DNA of 64,000 nt from Ardenticatenaceae bacterium (lineage in GTDB: Bacteria; Chloroflexota; Anaerolineae; Promineifilales; Promineifilaceae). Location: NCBI GenBank assembly GCA_020634375.1, contig JACKBX010000009.1, forward strand, positions 248,001 to 312,000, in the 5' to 3' direction. Positions 7,117 to 15,335 of this stretch are shown here, piece by piece. Both the position numbers and the translations under genes were made by a program. Below the pieces are notes generated by a model, which saw only the letters and a program-made list of their open reading frames with translations, had not been told where the DNA came from and made no database searches. Within the stretch, counting starts at the first letter, position 1, and each line of letters begins with the position of its first letter.

Positions 7117-8250
7117 ATGAGTGACGCTGCCCAAAAACCGGAATGGACGCCTGATGATGCCGGCGATGCTTTTGCATCGCGGGTGATGAAGGGGGTTGTG
7201 GGCGGGCATGATGGCCTGTCTGCTGAGAGTGAAAGTCGGGGGACGGCCGTTGCTGCAACGGCCGTCCCCCATCGCCGCCAACTGACCACCGAGCAGTACG
7301 TACAGGGCGTGCTTGCTGGAGACCGCGCCATCCTGGCCCGTGCCATTACCCTGATTGAGAGCAATGCGCCGCACCATTTTGTGCAGGCGCAAGACGTGCT
7401 GCGCCAATTGCTGCCGCACAGCGGTAACAGCCTGCGCGTGGGCATTACCGGCGTGCCCGGCGCGGGCAAAAGCACCCTCATCGAAACGCTGGGGCTGCTG
7501 CTGACGGGGCAGGGGCAGCGCGTGGCCGTGCTGGCCGTTGACCCGACCAGCAGCGTCAGCGGCGGCAGCATTTTGGGCGATAAGACGCGCATGGAGAAAC
7601 TGTCGCGCCAACCTGAGGCTTTTATACGGCCGTCGCCCACCGGCGGCATGTTGGGCGGTGTGGCCCGCAAAACGCGGGAGACGATGCTGCTCTGCGAGGC
7701 CGCCGGATTTGATGTGATTTTGGTGGAGACGGTGGGCACAGGCCAGAGTGAGATTGCCGTGCGCGGCATGGTGGACTTCTTTTTGCTGCTGCTGGTTCCC
7801 GGTGCGGGCGATGAGCTGCAAGGCATCAAAAAAGGGGTGGTGGAATTGGCCGACGCCATTCTGATCAACAAGGCGGATGGCGAGAATCGTGTGCGGGCGG
7901 AGGCGGCGCGGGCGGAATATAACCGGGCGCTGCATTATCTCACGCCGATTACGGAGGGCTGGCGGGCGCGGGCGTACACGGGGTCGGCGATGTCCGGCGT
8001 GGGCATTGCCGAGTTGTGGGCGGTGATTCGCCAGTTTCAGGCGCAGACGGCGGCGTCGGGGGCGCTGGCGGCACGTCGCCGCGAGCAGGCGCGGGAGTGG
8101 CTGCACACGCTGCTGGCGGAGCAGTTGCAGGCGTATTTTTATGGGCATACGGCCGTGCAGTCGGCATTGCCAGATATTGAGCAGGCGGTGATGCGCGGCG
8201 AGATGCCGGTGTCGGCGGCGGCGCAGGCGTTGCTGAGGTTAGTGAGTTAG
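7117..8250 (+). CDS. meaB: MeaB/ArgK family GTPase, methylmalonyl-CoA mutase chaperone
   Basis: G3E-family P-loop GTPase that gates cobalamin loading and protects methylmalonyl-CoA mutase from inactivation; the mutase itself is at the left of this window. 377 residues from the ATG at 7117; the in-frame TTG at 7099 is less likely. Walker A GVPGAGKSTL lies near residue 115, with the downstream block DPTSSVSGGSILGDK, the ILVETVGTGQSE switch region, and the NKADGEN base-recognition motif. The C-terminal helical arm used for dimerisation is present. The N-terminal 60 residues before LTTEQYVQGVLAGD are unusual: part is encoded by a 33-base palindrome (7238-7270). The stop is immediately followed by the next ATG, so it is coupled to the oxidoreductase. 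Confidence 0.93.
   Translation: MSDAAQKPEWTPDDAGDAFASRVMKGVVGGHDGLSAESESRGTAVAATAVPHRRQLTTEQYVQGVLAGDRAILARAITLIESNAPHHFVQAQDVLRQLLPHSGNSLRVGITGVPGAGKSTLIETLGLLLTGQGQRVAVLAVDPTSSVSGGSILGDKTRMEKLSRQPEAFIRPSPTGGMLGGVARKTRETMLLCEAAGFDVILVETVGTGQSEIAVRGMVDFFLLLLVPGAGDELQGIKKGVVELADAILINKADGENRVRAEAARAEYNRALHYLTPITEGWRARAYTGSAMSGVGIAELWAVIRQFQAQTAASGALAARRREQAREWLHTLLAEQLQAYFYGHTAVQSALPDIEQAVMRGEMPVSAAAQALLRLVS
7238..7270 (+). repeat. 33-base palindrome with two ACGGCCGT octamers inside meaB
   Basis: Five G, octamer, TGCTGCA, octamer, five C: a perfect inverted repeat apart from the central base at 7254. It is in frame and encodes part of a poorly conserved segment between the N-terminus and the GTPase core of MeaB. 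Confidence 0.85.
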
Positions 8251-9303
8251 ATGGCTAAATCGTTTCGGGTTGGATTGGTTGGTTGGGGGTTGAGTGGGCG
8301 TTATTTTCATGCGCCGTTTATTCGGGCGGTGGCGGGGTTGGCGTTGACGGCCGTCGTTACCAGCCGACAGGTTGACCCGGATTTGTTTCCCGGTGTGCAG
8401 ACGGTGGGCAGTTTTGAGGCGCTGCTGGCGGATGACAGCCTGGATTTGATTGTGATTGCTTCGCCGAATCATTTGCATGTGCCGCAAGCGTTGGCGGCGC
8501 TGGCGGCGGGCAAGCATGTGGTGATCGAGAAGCCGGTGGGGGATACGGCCGTTGCCATCCAACAACTGATCACCGCCGCAGAAGCCGCCGACCGCTGCGC
8601 CATCCCCTTTCAAAACCGGCGCTGGGACGGTGATTTTCAGACCGTCAAAAAGCTGATTGAGTCGGGCGCGTTGGGCGAGGTGCATTATTACGAGAGCCAT
8701 TGGCCGAAGTATCAGCCCATCCCCAGCCAGCGCAGCGCGTGGAAGGTGGCCGAGGGTAAAACGGGCGGACTGCTCTATGATTTGGGGCCGCATTTGATTG
8801 ATCAGGCCATTCACCTGTTTGGCGTGCCGCAAAGCGTGTACGCGCAAATTCGCACGCAGCGCCCCGGCGGGCTGACGGATGACCTGGTGCGGATTAATCT
8901 GACGTTTGCCAGCGGTGTCCATGCACTGCTGGAGGTGGATGCGCTGAATCCGTTTGCGACGCCGCGCTTTCAGGTGCGCGGCAGCGCGGGGGCATTTCAA
9001 AAGTTTGGGCTGGACCCGCAGGAAGCGGCTTTGCAGGCGGGGGCGATGCCGGATGAGGGCTTGTGGGGGGCAGAGTTGGCAGAGGATTGGGGGGAGTGGG
9101 TGACGGCCGTTTCTGGCATGGGCGTTCAGGGTACGGTGGAGACGGTGCGGGGGGATTATGGCGCGTTCTATCACGGGGTGTATGCGGCGATGTTGGGCGA
9201 GGCTGCTGCGCCGGTGGCGTTGGCGGATACGGCCGTGCAGTTGGCGGTGATTGAAGCGGCGCTGCGTTCCAGTGAGACGGGGCAGGTTGTGGCGATTGGT
9301 TGA
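8251..9303 (+). CDS. Gfo/Idh/MocA family NAD(P)-dependent oxidoreductase
   Basis: 350 residues. N-terminal Rossmann domain with GLVGWGLSGRYFHAPF (a G-x-G-x-x-G variant) and, near residue 95, the family's EKPVGDT motif carrying the catalytic-site lysine. The C-terminal alpha/beta domain has the GLLYDLGPHLIDQA stretch with the conserved D and H of the substrate pocket. The closest general pattern is YvaA/YdgJ-like dehydrogenases that act on inositols or sugar derivatives. Starts directly after the meaB stop codon, which suggests co-transcription, but no metabolic link to MeaB is evident. Substrate unknown. Confidence 0.9.
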   Translation: MAKSFRVGLVGWGLSGRYFHAPFIRAVAGLALTAVVTSRQVDPDLFPGVQTVGSFEALLADDSLDLIVIASPNHLHVPQALAALAAGKHVVIEKPVGDTAVAIQQLITAAEAADRCAIPFQNRRWDGDFQTVKKLIESGALGEVHYYESHWPKYQPIPSQRSAWKVAEGKTGGLLYDLGPHLIDQAIHLFGVPQSVYAQIRTQRPGGLTDDLVRINLTFASGVHALLEVDALNPFATPRFQVRGSAGAFQKFGLDPQEAALQAGAMPDEGLWGAELAEDWGEWVTAVSGMGVQGTVETVRGDYGAFYHGVYAAMLGEAAAPVALADTAVQLAVIEAALRSSETGQVVAIG

Positions 9304-9418
9304 ATTCTTACGCGCTTCTGATGGTGTAACGGCCGTACTCCGGGCAAAATAAGGGTGTCACTTTTGCGGGCGGTTCGCATCTAAAAGGTGGAACAAACAA
9401 AATCGGAGTGTGTGATTC

Positions 9419-9691
9419 ATGTCAAATATAAAAGCAATGCGTAAAGACAAACAACCGCGAGTGATAGTCTTTTCGACGCCAACTTGTTCGTACTGTAATA
9501 TGGCTAAACGGTATTTTCGTCAGAATAACGTCCGCTTTCGTGATGTGGATGTGAGTAAAGACCCGGCTGCGGCGCGAGATATTGTGCGGCGTAGCGGGCA
9601 AATGGGTGTGCCTGTCATTGACATTGGCGGTAAAATTATCGTCGGTTTTGACAAACCCAAAATTAATAATCTTCTCGGCATCAAAAACTAA
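9419..9691 (+). CDS. Glutaredoxin-like protein (NrdH/Grx family)
   Basis: 90 residues. A thioredoxin fold with the dithiol active site CSYC near residue 25 (TPTCSYCNMAKRYF), the cis-proline in MGVPVIDIGG and the C-terminal GFDKPKI helix. Length and the GVPV motif fit small cytosolic glutaredoxins that pass electrons to reductases or repair mixed disulphides. Nineteen bases separate it from groES, so the two are probably co-transcribed up to the terminator at 10011. Confidence 0.9.
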   Translation: MSNIKAMRKDKQPRVIVFSTPTCSYCNMAKRYFRQNNVRFRDVDVSKDPAAARDIVRRSGQMGVPVIDIGGKIIVGFDKPKINNLLGIKN

Positions 9692-9709
9692 CTTAATTGG
9701 AGGTATATA

Positions 9710-9985
9710 ATGACCATTGAACCCTTAGGTGCACGTGTACTTATTCGTCCATTGGACCAAGAAACGACTACAAAAAGCGGCATCATTTTGCCAGAGACTG
9801 CGAAAGAAAAACCCCAACAGGGTCGTATTGAAGCTGTTGGCAGTGAAGAAGAAATGATGACTGATCTGACTGTGGGCGATACCGTCCTCTTTGCCAAATA
9901 CAGCGGCAATGAGATTGAAGTAGACGGCAAGAAGTTCATCATCATGGAAGAGGGCGATGTGTTGGCCCGTATTAAGGCTGATTAA
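9710..9985 (+). CDS. groES: Co-chaperonin GroES (Hsp10)
   Basis: 91 residues, normal for GroES. Ring lid of the GroEL folding chamber in the cytoplasm. It has the start EPLGARVLIRPLDQE, the mobile loop around TTTKSGIILPETAKEKPQQG and the closing strands ending MEEGDVLARI. Preceded by GGAGG and followed by a strong intrinsic terminator. No groEL is present downstream in this window; the chaperonin gene must be elsewhere. Confidence 0.97.
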   Translation: MTIEPLGARVLIRPLDQETTTKSGIILPETAKEKPQQGRIEAVGSEEEMMTDLTVGDTVLFAKYSGNEIEVDGKKFIIMEEGDVLARIKAD

Positions 9986-10010
9986 TTTTCCAAATACCCT
10001 TTTTTGCGGA

Positions 10011-10046
10011 AGACCCTGGTGGCTTACCAGGGTCTTTTTGTTTTTT
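10011..10046 (+). terminator. Rho-independent terminator after groES
   Basis: Perfect 9-bp stem AGACCCTGG / CCAGGGTCT (10011-10019 and 10027-10035), 7-base loop, then TTTTGTTTTTT. A classical intrinsic terminator for the glutaredoxin-groES transcript. Confidence 0.93.
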
Positions 10047-10108
10047 AGGGGAGTAAGAGGATACTCAGTTAAGTTGTCTACTGGAAAGAAATCTTTCGCA
10101 GGTTGAGC

Positions 10109-10146
10109 TTACCGGAGCCGATTCCGATAGACTCAATCTCCGGTAA
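10109..10146 (+). promoter_or_regulatory. 5' leader hairpin before the DUF1684 gene
   Basis: TTACCGGAG (10109-10117) pairs perfectly with CTCCGGTAA (10138-10146). The stem ends just before the AAGGAG site of the gene at 10160, so it could affect ribosome access. An alternative TTGAG/CTCAA pairing overlaps it. No known riboswitch recognised. Confidence 0.4.
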
Positions 10147-10159
10147 TTGAAGGAGCTTT

Positions 10160-10699
10160 ATGATGGATGAATTGACAGCTTTACGTGCCGAAATTGATGA
10201 ATTTATGGGCTACCATCCCCAATCACCGCTGTCGGATGAACAGCGAGCAGAATTTGCGGGGTTGCCTTATTATCTGCCGAATGCAGACTTGGTTTTCGAG
10301 GTAGATGTGGACTTGTTTTCAGCGGATGAACCGTTGATAGAGATGCAAACCAATACAGGGGACACGCGTTTGCATCGTCGTTGGGGGCGGTTTGCGTTTA
10401 CAGTGGATGGGCAGGCTGCGGAATTGGTGATTTATAGTGATCCGCAAGGGCGAGAACTATTTATGCCGTTCAAAGATGCAACAAATGGAATAGAGACGTA
10501 TGGGGCTGGGCGATATATGGATAATCACCGGCCCGGTATGCGCCAGATTGCGGGCACGCGCTTTGAGATTGATTTGAACTTTGCTTACAACCCTTACTGT
10601 GCGTACAGTCCCTACTACAGTTGTCCTTTGCCACCACGAGAGAATTGGTTAAAAGTACCGATTCGGGCGGGAGAGAAGAGGTTCGAGGTGGGGGGTTAA
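10160..10699 (+). CDS. DUF1684 family protein
   Basis: 179 residues; the ATG follows GAAGGAGCTTT, and a second ATG lies one codon later. The family hallmark near the C-terminus is unmistakable: a beta strand, then DLNFAYNPYCAYSPYYSC and the following P-L-P-P-x-E-N and VPIRAGEK segments. In many bacteria the family is a lipoprotein; here there is no signal peptide, so the product should be cytosolic. Biochemical role unknown. It converges with the histidine kinase gene on the other strand; the two coding regions overlap by four bases (10696-10699). Confidence 0.88.
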   Translation: MMDELTALRAEIDEFMGYHPQSPLSDEQRAEFAGLPYYLPNADLVFEVDVDLFSADEPLIEMQTNTGDTRLHRRWGRFAFTVDGQAAELVIYSDPQGRELFMPFKDATNGIETYGAGRYMDNHRPGMRQIAGTRFEIDLNFAYNPYCAYSPYYSCPLPPRENWLKVPIRAGEKRFEVGG

Positions 10700-11931
10700 A
10701 CGGCCGTCAATGGCAAATACACTGTAAACGTTGTCCCCTTACCCACCGTGCTTTCAACATCAATGTGCCCACTGAGCTGCTCGACGATCTTTTTGGCGAT
10801 GGCTAACCCCATGCCACTGCCTTCGGCGGAGCGCTCGGCGTTGGGCACGCGATAGAAGCGTTCAAATAAGTGAACCTTGTCTTCTGGGGCGATGCCGCGC
10901 CCGGTGTCGGCAATGGCTATCCAAACCTGATCATTGTTTGTCTGGGCGTGGATGTGGATACGGCCGTTTTCCACGTTGTACTTGATCGCATTACTCACAA
11001 AGTTCAAAAATACCTGCTTCAAGCGATCCCCATCGCCCAATAGAGCAGGATTGCTATTCTCTCCCGGCAGCGAATCGGGTAAGTCTGTGTAAATGACAAT
11101 GCCGCGTCCGGCTGCCTGCGATTCTGCAATGTGTGCCACGTCACGAATAATTAGAGGCAAATTGACAGCCTCTTTTGCTAATTGTACCCGTCCCGATTCC
11201 AGCCGAGCGAAATCGAGAAAATCCTGTGTCATGTGCGACAACCGTACAGCCTCTCGCTTGATCATTTGCACTAGTTCGCCATGCCGTTCTTGTGGAAAAT
11301 TGGGGCGGCTCATCAATTCACTGGCCGAACGGATTGCCATGAGGGGCGTTTTCAACTCGTGCATAATTTCGGCTAACAAGTCAGATTGTTGAAAGAGCCG
11401 GGCGTTCATAATGGCAACGGATGATTGCGAGGCCAACGCTTCCATCAATGCAACGTCTTGGGCTGTATAGGGTTCGTTATTTTGTTTGTTCAGCACTTCT
11501 AATGCGCCAATGACCTTTTCATTGGTAATGAGGGGCACGGCCAGCATGGATTGGGTAACGAATTGCAAATCCTTATCGACGGTAGCGTAAAAGCGGTTGT
11601 CAGATTGAACATCGTGTAGGATGAGGGAACGGCCGTTGCGCACCACCCAGCCCGCAATACTGTTATCCAACGGCACAATCATATCCTCAGGCACAGCCCC
11701 CTGTGTAGACGCGGCAAAATGCAATTGCCCAGTGTACTCGTCCACCAGCAGAATAGAGGCCACCTCCGTTTCTGTCAGTTTTGTAGATACATTCATCACC
11801 AGATCCAATAGAGCATCTAGTTGAAGCGTCGAACTCAGCATTCGACTCACATCTAGCAACTGCGAAAGAGCCTCTGGGCTAACTGTCTCAAATAAAGGGG
11901 TGTGGGTTTCTTGAACGACTTCTTGCTGCAT
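10696..11931 (-). CDS. Soluble GAF-domain sensor histidine kinase
   Basis: 411 residues, no transmembrane segment. One GAF domain (about 20-175) senses a small molecule or redox state. The HisKA dimerisation helix follows, with the phospho-acceptor His191 in HELKTPL. Then comes the ATPase domain, with the N box FLNFVSNAIKYN, the G1 box ADTGRGIAPED and the GSGMGLAIAKKIVE lid region. Last gene of a minus-strand run that includes the receiver/CpaE-like fusion at 12788-14005, which is the most obvious phosphorylation partner. No DNA-binding regulator is adjacent, so the output is inferred only. Confidence 0.92.
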   Translation of the reverse strand: MQQEVVQETHTPLFETVSPEALSQLLDVSRMLSSTLQLDALLDLVMNVSTKLTETEVASILLVDEYTGQLHFAASTQGAVPEDMIVPLDNSIAGWVVRNGRSLILHDVQSDNRFYATVDKDLQFVTQSMLAVPLITNEKVIGALEVLNKQNNEPYTAQDVALMEALASQSSVAIMNARLFQQSDLLAEIMHELKTPLMAIRSASELMSRPNFPQERHGELVQMIKREAVRLSHMTQDFLDFARLESGRVQLAKEAVNLPLIIRDVAHIAESQAAGRGIVIYTDLPDSLPGENSNPALLGDGDRLKQVFLNFVSNAIKYNVENGRIHIHAQTNNDQVWIAIADTGRGIAPEDKVHLFERFYRVPNAERSAEGSGMGLAIAKKIVEQLSGHIDVESTVGKGTTFTVYLPLTAV

Positions 11932-11975
11932 ATGATTTTACAACTTCAGCCAGATAGGCCATAAAGAGGGGAGTA

Positions 11976-12743
11976 TCACCAGGGAACCAACTGTTCTGCT
12001 AGCCGGGGTAAAACATCCACCACATCTGCACGAATGATAATGTCTGCGATGTGATCCAGACAGGTTTCTTCTAAATTGATCATCACTACTTTGGCCCCTG
12101 ACTGTTTTGCCAAAAGCGGAAAATCTCCTACAGGGGCGACTTCCAGCGATGAGCCGATGACCAGCATGAGGTCACAAATACGCGTTTGTAATTGTGCCTG
12201 ATTCAAGACAGAAATGGGCAGCATTTCCCCATACAAAATCACGTCTGGTTTTAGTATGCCGCCGCACATGGGGCACATAGGCACTTCGCCGGTCTCTAAA
12301 AATTCTGGTAGGTATTGTTCGGCAGGAAATTGGGCGAAACAAGAGGTGCAGGTCACTTGGCGAAAATGGCCGTGAACCTCGTAGACTTTTTGGGAGCCAG
12401 CTTTTGTGTGCAGTAAATCAATGTTTTGTGTAATGATGCTTTTGAGCAGGCCACGCTGTTCTAGTTTAGCCAATGCCAGGTGTGCAGCGTTTGGATAGGC
12501 TTCCAATATCATGGTGGCTAACGGCCGTAACCAATCATAAAAACGCTGCGGCCAATGCTTGAAAGCATAAATAGAAGCCACCTCCATTGGATCTGTGGTT
12601 TGCGACCATATCCCCGAATCAGGAGAGCGAAAATCAGGAATACCAGAAGGAGTACTGATACCTGCACCCGTCAGCGCGATAGCATGATTGGCTGCGCGGA
12701 GGAGCGTTACAGTTTCAGCAATGAGGGTGTCTAAGTTCGTCAC
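11976..12743 (-). CDS. NAD-dependent protein deacylase, Sir2 family
   Basis: 255 residues, standard bacterial sirtuin size. Uses NAD+ to remove acyl groups from protein lysines in the cytoplasm. Visible motifs are GAGISTPSGIPDFRSP for NAD binding, TQNIDLLHTKAGS, the catalytic histidine in EVHGHF, and a four-cysteine zinc site formed by CTSC and CPMC. The GSSLEV motif completes the NAD pocket. The residues that mark desuccinylase-type sirtuins were not seen, so deacetylase activity is the default call. It sits between the receiver/ATPase fusion and the histidine kinase in one direction of transcription, with gaps of about 45 bases on each side. Confidence 0.93.
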   Translation of the reverse strand: MTNLDTLIAETVTLLRAANHAIALTGAGISTPSGIPDFRSPDSGIWSQTTDPMEVASIYAFKHWPQRFYDWLRPLATMILEAYPNAAHLALAKLEQRGLLKSIITQNIDLLHTKAGSQKVYEVHGHFRQVTCTSCFAQFPAEQYLPEFLETGEVPMCPMCGGILKPDVILYGEMLPISVLNQAQLQTRICDLMLVIGSSLEVAPVGDFPLLAKQSGAKVVMINLEETCLDHIADIIIRADVVDVLPRLAEQLVPW

Positions 12744-12787
12744 AATTTTATTTTCCTAGTACCGCATTGTTCTGGCGGCTGCATCAT

Positions 12788-14005
12788 TCATACGTTGATC
12801 AATTTATGCGTGATCTGTCGAAATGCATCACTTTCTTCGCTGTCTGGAGCCACTTTAACGAGTGGTATTCCCTTGTTGGTGGAGCGAGCCATTTGTTGGA
12901 TATTGACAGAAACCATGCCCAATAGGGGAGAGCCAAGAAAATTCTGCATAGCATCCAAAGGAAGACCAGGAGGATTGCCGGTATTGAAGATCAGCGCACT
13001 CAAAGTTGTGTGAGGAAAGGCTATATTTTTGAGCTGGTGCAGAAGCACTTTAGCTGCGCTTAAAGCCACCCGCTCTGGTCGCAGGCACACAATAACTTGG
13101 TCGGCGCGGTCAATGAAGGGACGGTTGGCTTCGTTAATGCCTAGCCCTAAATCAACAATGACACAAGCTCCGGGGTTGAGGAGTTCTTCAATAAGGCTGA
13201 CCGCTTGTACGGCCGTTAACCGCGCACGTTGGTCATCCAGATTTGGCTTTGTTAGCAGCAGGCGCAAATTCTCACCGTAGGGGATAAGCACATCAGGCAA
13301 AAAAGAAGCAATGTCCTGTGGAGGTAGATCCGCCAGCGTATTGATCCCGCCCTCTGGCATCGCCTGATTTAAATAAAGGGCCATGTGCCCTTGAACCATG
13401 TCCATATCCACCAGAGTCGTAGAAATACCCGCCTCAGCCATAGAAACTGCCAGATTGATAGCGGTTGTTGTTGTACCTGCACCACCCCGTGCACCCATGA
13501 CCACAATCAGCGTTTCTTGCCCAGGCAGGGCCACCGTTGCCAAGGGCGGAACTGGTGCATGGCCCACAATCTCTGAGTTCAAATCATCGGCGACGGATGT
13601 TTCATGAACCTTGTCCGCCTTTTCAGGGGGCTTGCCTACACTGGTGAGCATACTCTCAATGCGAGCTAGCATTTCTACTGGCTCAGTTGGTTTGATGAGA
13701 TAGTCGTCAGCGCCAGCTTCAAAACCAGCTAATTTTTGATACGCTTCCCCTTCGGCCGTAAACATGATAATAGGGATTTTCCCCAGCGCCGGGTGTGCCC
13801 GCAGCCGCCGACATACTTCTTTGCCATCCATCTCAGGCATGTTCATATCCACCAGCACCAGGTCTGGCTCCATTTTTTCGGCTAACGATAACCCTTTGAC
13901 TGGAGACTGAGATCCCACCACGTCATACCCATTCCCGCGCAGCGTGGTGACTACAATGTCTAATGTTTCAGGGTGATCATCAATTGCTAAAATTCTGTAA
14001 GCCAT
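12788..14005 (-). CDS. Response-regulator receiver fused to CpaE/MinD-like ATPase
   Basis: 405 residues. An N-terminal receiver domain (about 4-120) has phospho-acceptor Asp53 in LVLVDMNMPEMDG and the conserved K in DYLIKPT. After a linker, a MinD/ParA-type ATPase domain begins near residue 168 with GARGGAGTTTTAIN. This is a deviant Walker A: the second lysine position is not lysine (GAGTT rather than GKGKT), as in the CpaE group linked to Tad pilus placement. The following LVDMDMVQGHMALYLN also fits CpaE. No other Tad pilus genes lie in the window, so the target is unknown. It is probably controlled by the histidine kinase two genes downstream in the same run. Confidence 0.87.
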   Translation of the reverse strand: MAYRILAIDDHPETLDIVVTTLRGNGYDVVGSQSPVKGLSLAEKMEPDLVLVDMNMPEMDGKEVCRRLRAHPALGKIPIIMFTAEGEAYQKLAGFEAGADDYLIKPTEPVEMLARIESMLTSVGKPPEKADKVHETSVADDLNSEIVGHAPVPPLATVALPGQETLIVVMGARGGAGTTTTAINLAVSMAEAGISTTLVDMDMVQGHMALYLNQAMPEGGINTLADLPPQDIASFLPDVLIPYGENLRLLLTKPNLDDQRARLTAVQAVSLIEELLNPGACVIVDLGLGINEANRPFIDRADQVIVCLRPERVALSAAKVLLHQLKNIAFPHTTLSALIFNTGNPPGLPLDAMQNFLGSPLLGMVSVNIQQMARSTNKGIPLVKVAPDSEESDAFRQITHKLINV

Positions 14006-14018
14006 AGTTAGATGCCAT

Positions 14019-14777
14019 TTATACTGGGGGCCAGGGGTAGTGACGTCCGGGGCCAGGGGCCGGAAATGTGCCTTGTTGAATGAGATGGTTAACTCTTCTG
14101 TGCATCGCTGCTATTTCTGCGGTTGATAGCAGGTTTTGTAATTGACTTGTGAGTTCGCTGCCATCGGTCTCAAGAAGTGTTTGGATGTGTCTCAGTCCGC
14201 GTATGAGGTCTGTTGGTATGGATTGGCCCACAAATTCCCAAATGACGGTGCGTAATTTGTACTCTTGGTGGAAGCAAATACCATGATCAATGCCCCATAA
14301 ACGTTCTGGAGGCTCCATATTCTCCTGGAGTAAGACGTGTCCGCTTTTGCGGTCTGCATTGTTTATAAGTATATCAAAGAGTACGAATTTTTGAAGTTGT
14401 GTGCGGTATGCCGGTTCGCCTTCAAAGGTGAAGTAATGGCGCTCTGGGTCATGCTCAATGAAGAGTTGAATGGAGCCGAAGCCATGTGCTGCTTTGCGGA
14501 GGACTGTTGGCGGGACGATGTGCCAGTTGAGGGCGTTGCTGACCAGGAATGCGGCCCGTTCGCGTAAGCAGAGGGTTCCTTGTGCGAAATCCCATAACGG
14601 CCGTTCCCCCCGACGCGGTTTATACACAGCCTGTAAAACCAAAGGGCTGTCATCGGCATCCGACCCGCACACTTGCATCATAAACGTGTAATTGGAACTC
14701 CAGGGCAGCAGCCCCTCTATTTCCAATTCGCCATGCTGCAAGATGTCTAGGGTAACGGCCGTTGCCAACTCTGCCAT
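14019..14777 (-). CDS. SCO1664 family protein (PI3/PI4-kinase-like fold)
   Basis: 252 residues. Recognised from its conserved blocks: QAVYKPRRGERPLWDF, LCLRERAAFLVS, VLFDILINNADRKSGHVL and GIDHGICFHQEYKLRT. The N-A-D-R-K and G-I-D-H-G motifs resemble the catalytic and metal-binding loops of phosphatidylinositol-kinase-like proteins, so ATP-dependent phosphotransfer is plausible. In actinobacteria SCO1664-type genes lie beside DUF3090 and MSMEG_4193 genes and often mshC. Here the same two neighbours are directly upstream, with 17 bases to DUF3090. Substrate and role are unknown. Confidence 0.88.
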   Translation of the reverse strand: MAELATAVTLDILQHGELEIEGLLPWSSNYTFMMQVCGSDADDSPLVLQAVYKPRRGERPLWDFAQGTLCLRERAAFLVSNALNWHIVPPTVLRKAAHGFGSIQLFIEHDPERHYFTFEGEPAYRTQLQKFVLFDILINNADRKSGHVLLQENMEPPERLWGIDHGICFHQEYKLRTVIWEFVGQSIPTDLIRGLRHIQTLLETDGSELTSQLQNLLSTAEIAAMHRRVNHLIQQGTFPAPGPGRHYPWPPV

Positions 14778-14794
14778 GTGCGATACTCAACCAA

Positions 14795-15310
14795 CTAATG
14801 AAGATGCCCATTGCGATTAGGGCAAAAATGGCCTTCCGGGTCAATGGGGCGGCCACAATTACCACAGATAGGGCGACCTGCGCTCACCACTTCTTTAGCA
14901 TGTTGAATAAGCGCCTGAATTTGCTGCCGCGAAGCCCAAAAACTCACCACACTTGGCTCCTCATCCTCCTCAACCAATTCATACGCCACCAACACAATCT
15001 GGTCTGTGCTCTCATTGTACCCCACCCCCATATTCCCCACGCGGAACAACCCGGTGACGGGTTCCCGCAAACGCATATCCATCCACACTGGCTCTTCAGT
15101 TTCGCCGGAAGGCTGTGGGGTTTTCTTTTGCAAGTCTTGCAGCAGCGATTCAAAGCTGCTCGCCATCATCAAGGCCTGCTCCTTTTCAATAGTCAAGGTG
15201 ACAGTTTGCGTGCCCCTGCTGCCTTGCAAGTAAAAGGTGCGTTTTCCAGGTACACCTATCGTGCCAACAGTTAGATGTGAAACAGGATTCAGTTCAATTT
15301 GTCGGGCCAT
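14795..15310 (-). CDS. DUF3090 family protein
   Basis: 171 residues from the ATG at 15310, which begins MARQIELNPVSHLTVG, the usual start of the family; the longer upstream frame overlaps the preceding gene and is unlikely. A beta-rich body (GKRTFYLQGSRG, RLREPVTGLFRVGNMGVGY) is followed by a C-terminal zinc-ribbon-like element, CGNCGRPIDPEGHFCPNRNG. Function unknown. It is the middle gene of the phosphomutase-DUF3090-SCO1664 trio, conserved in actinobacteria and seen here in a presumed chloroflexote. Confidence 0.9.
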   Translation of the reverse strand: MARQIELNPVSHLTVGTIGVPGKRTFYLQGSRGTQTVTLTIEKEQALMMASSFESLLQDLQKKTPQPSGETEEPVWMDMRLREPVTGLFRVGNMGVGYNESTDQIVLVAYELVEEDEEPSVVSFWASRQQIQALIQHAKEVVSAGRPICGNCGRPIDPEGHFCPNRNGHLH

Positions 15311-15335
15311 GAAGACCTCTCTTCTGGGATATGGA

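Noticed and set aside
7060..9174. Long antisense open frames opposite meaB (7060-8148) and the oxidoreductase (8239-9174)
   Set aside because: Their products are rich in H, R, P and Q with no family motif; they are by-products of the high-GC codon use of well-supported genes on the plus strand.
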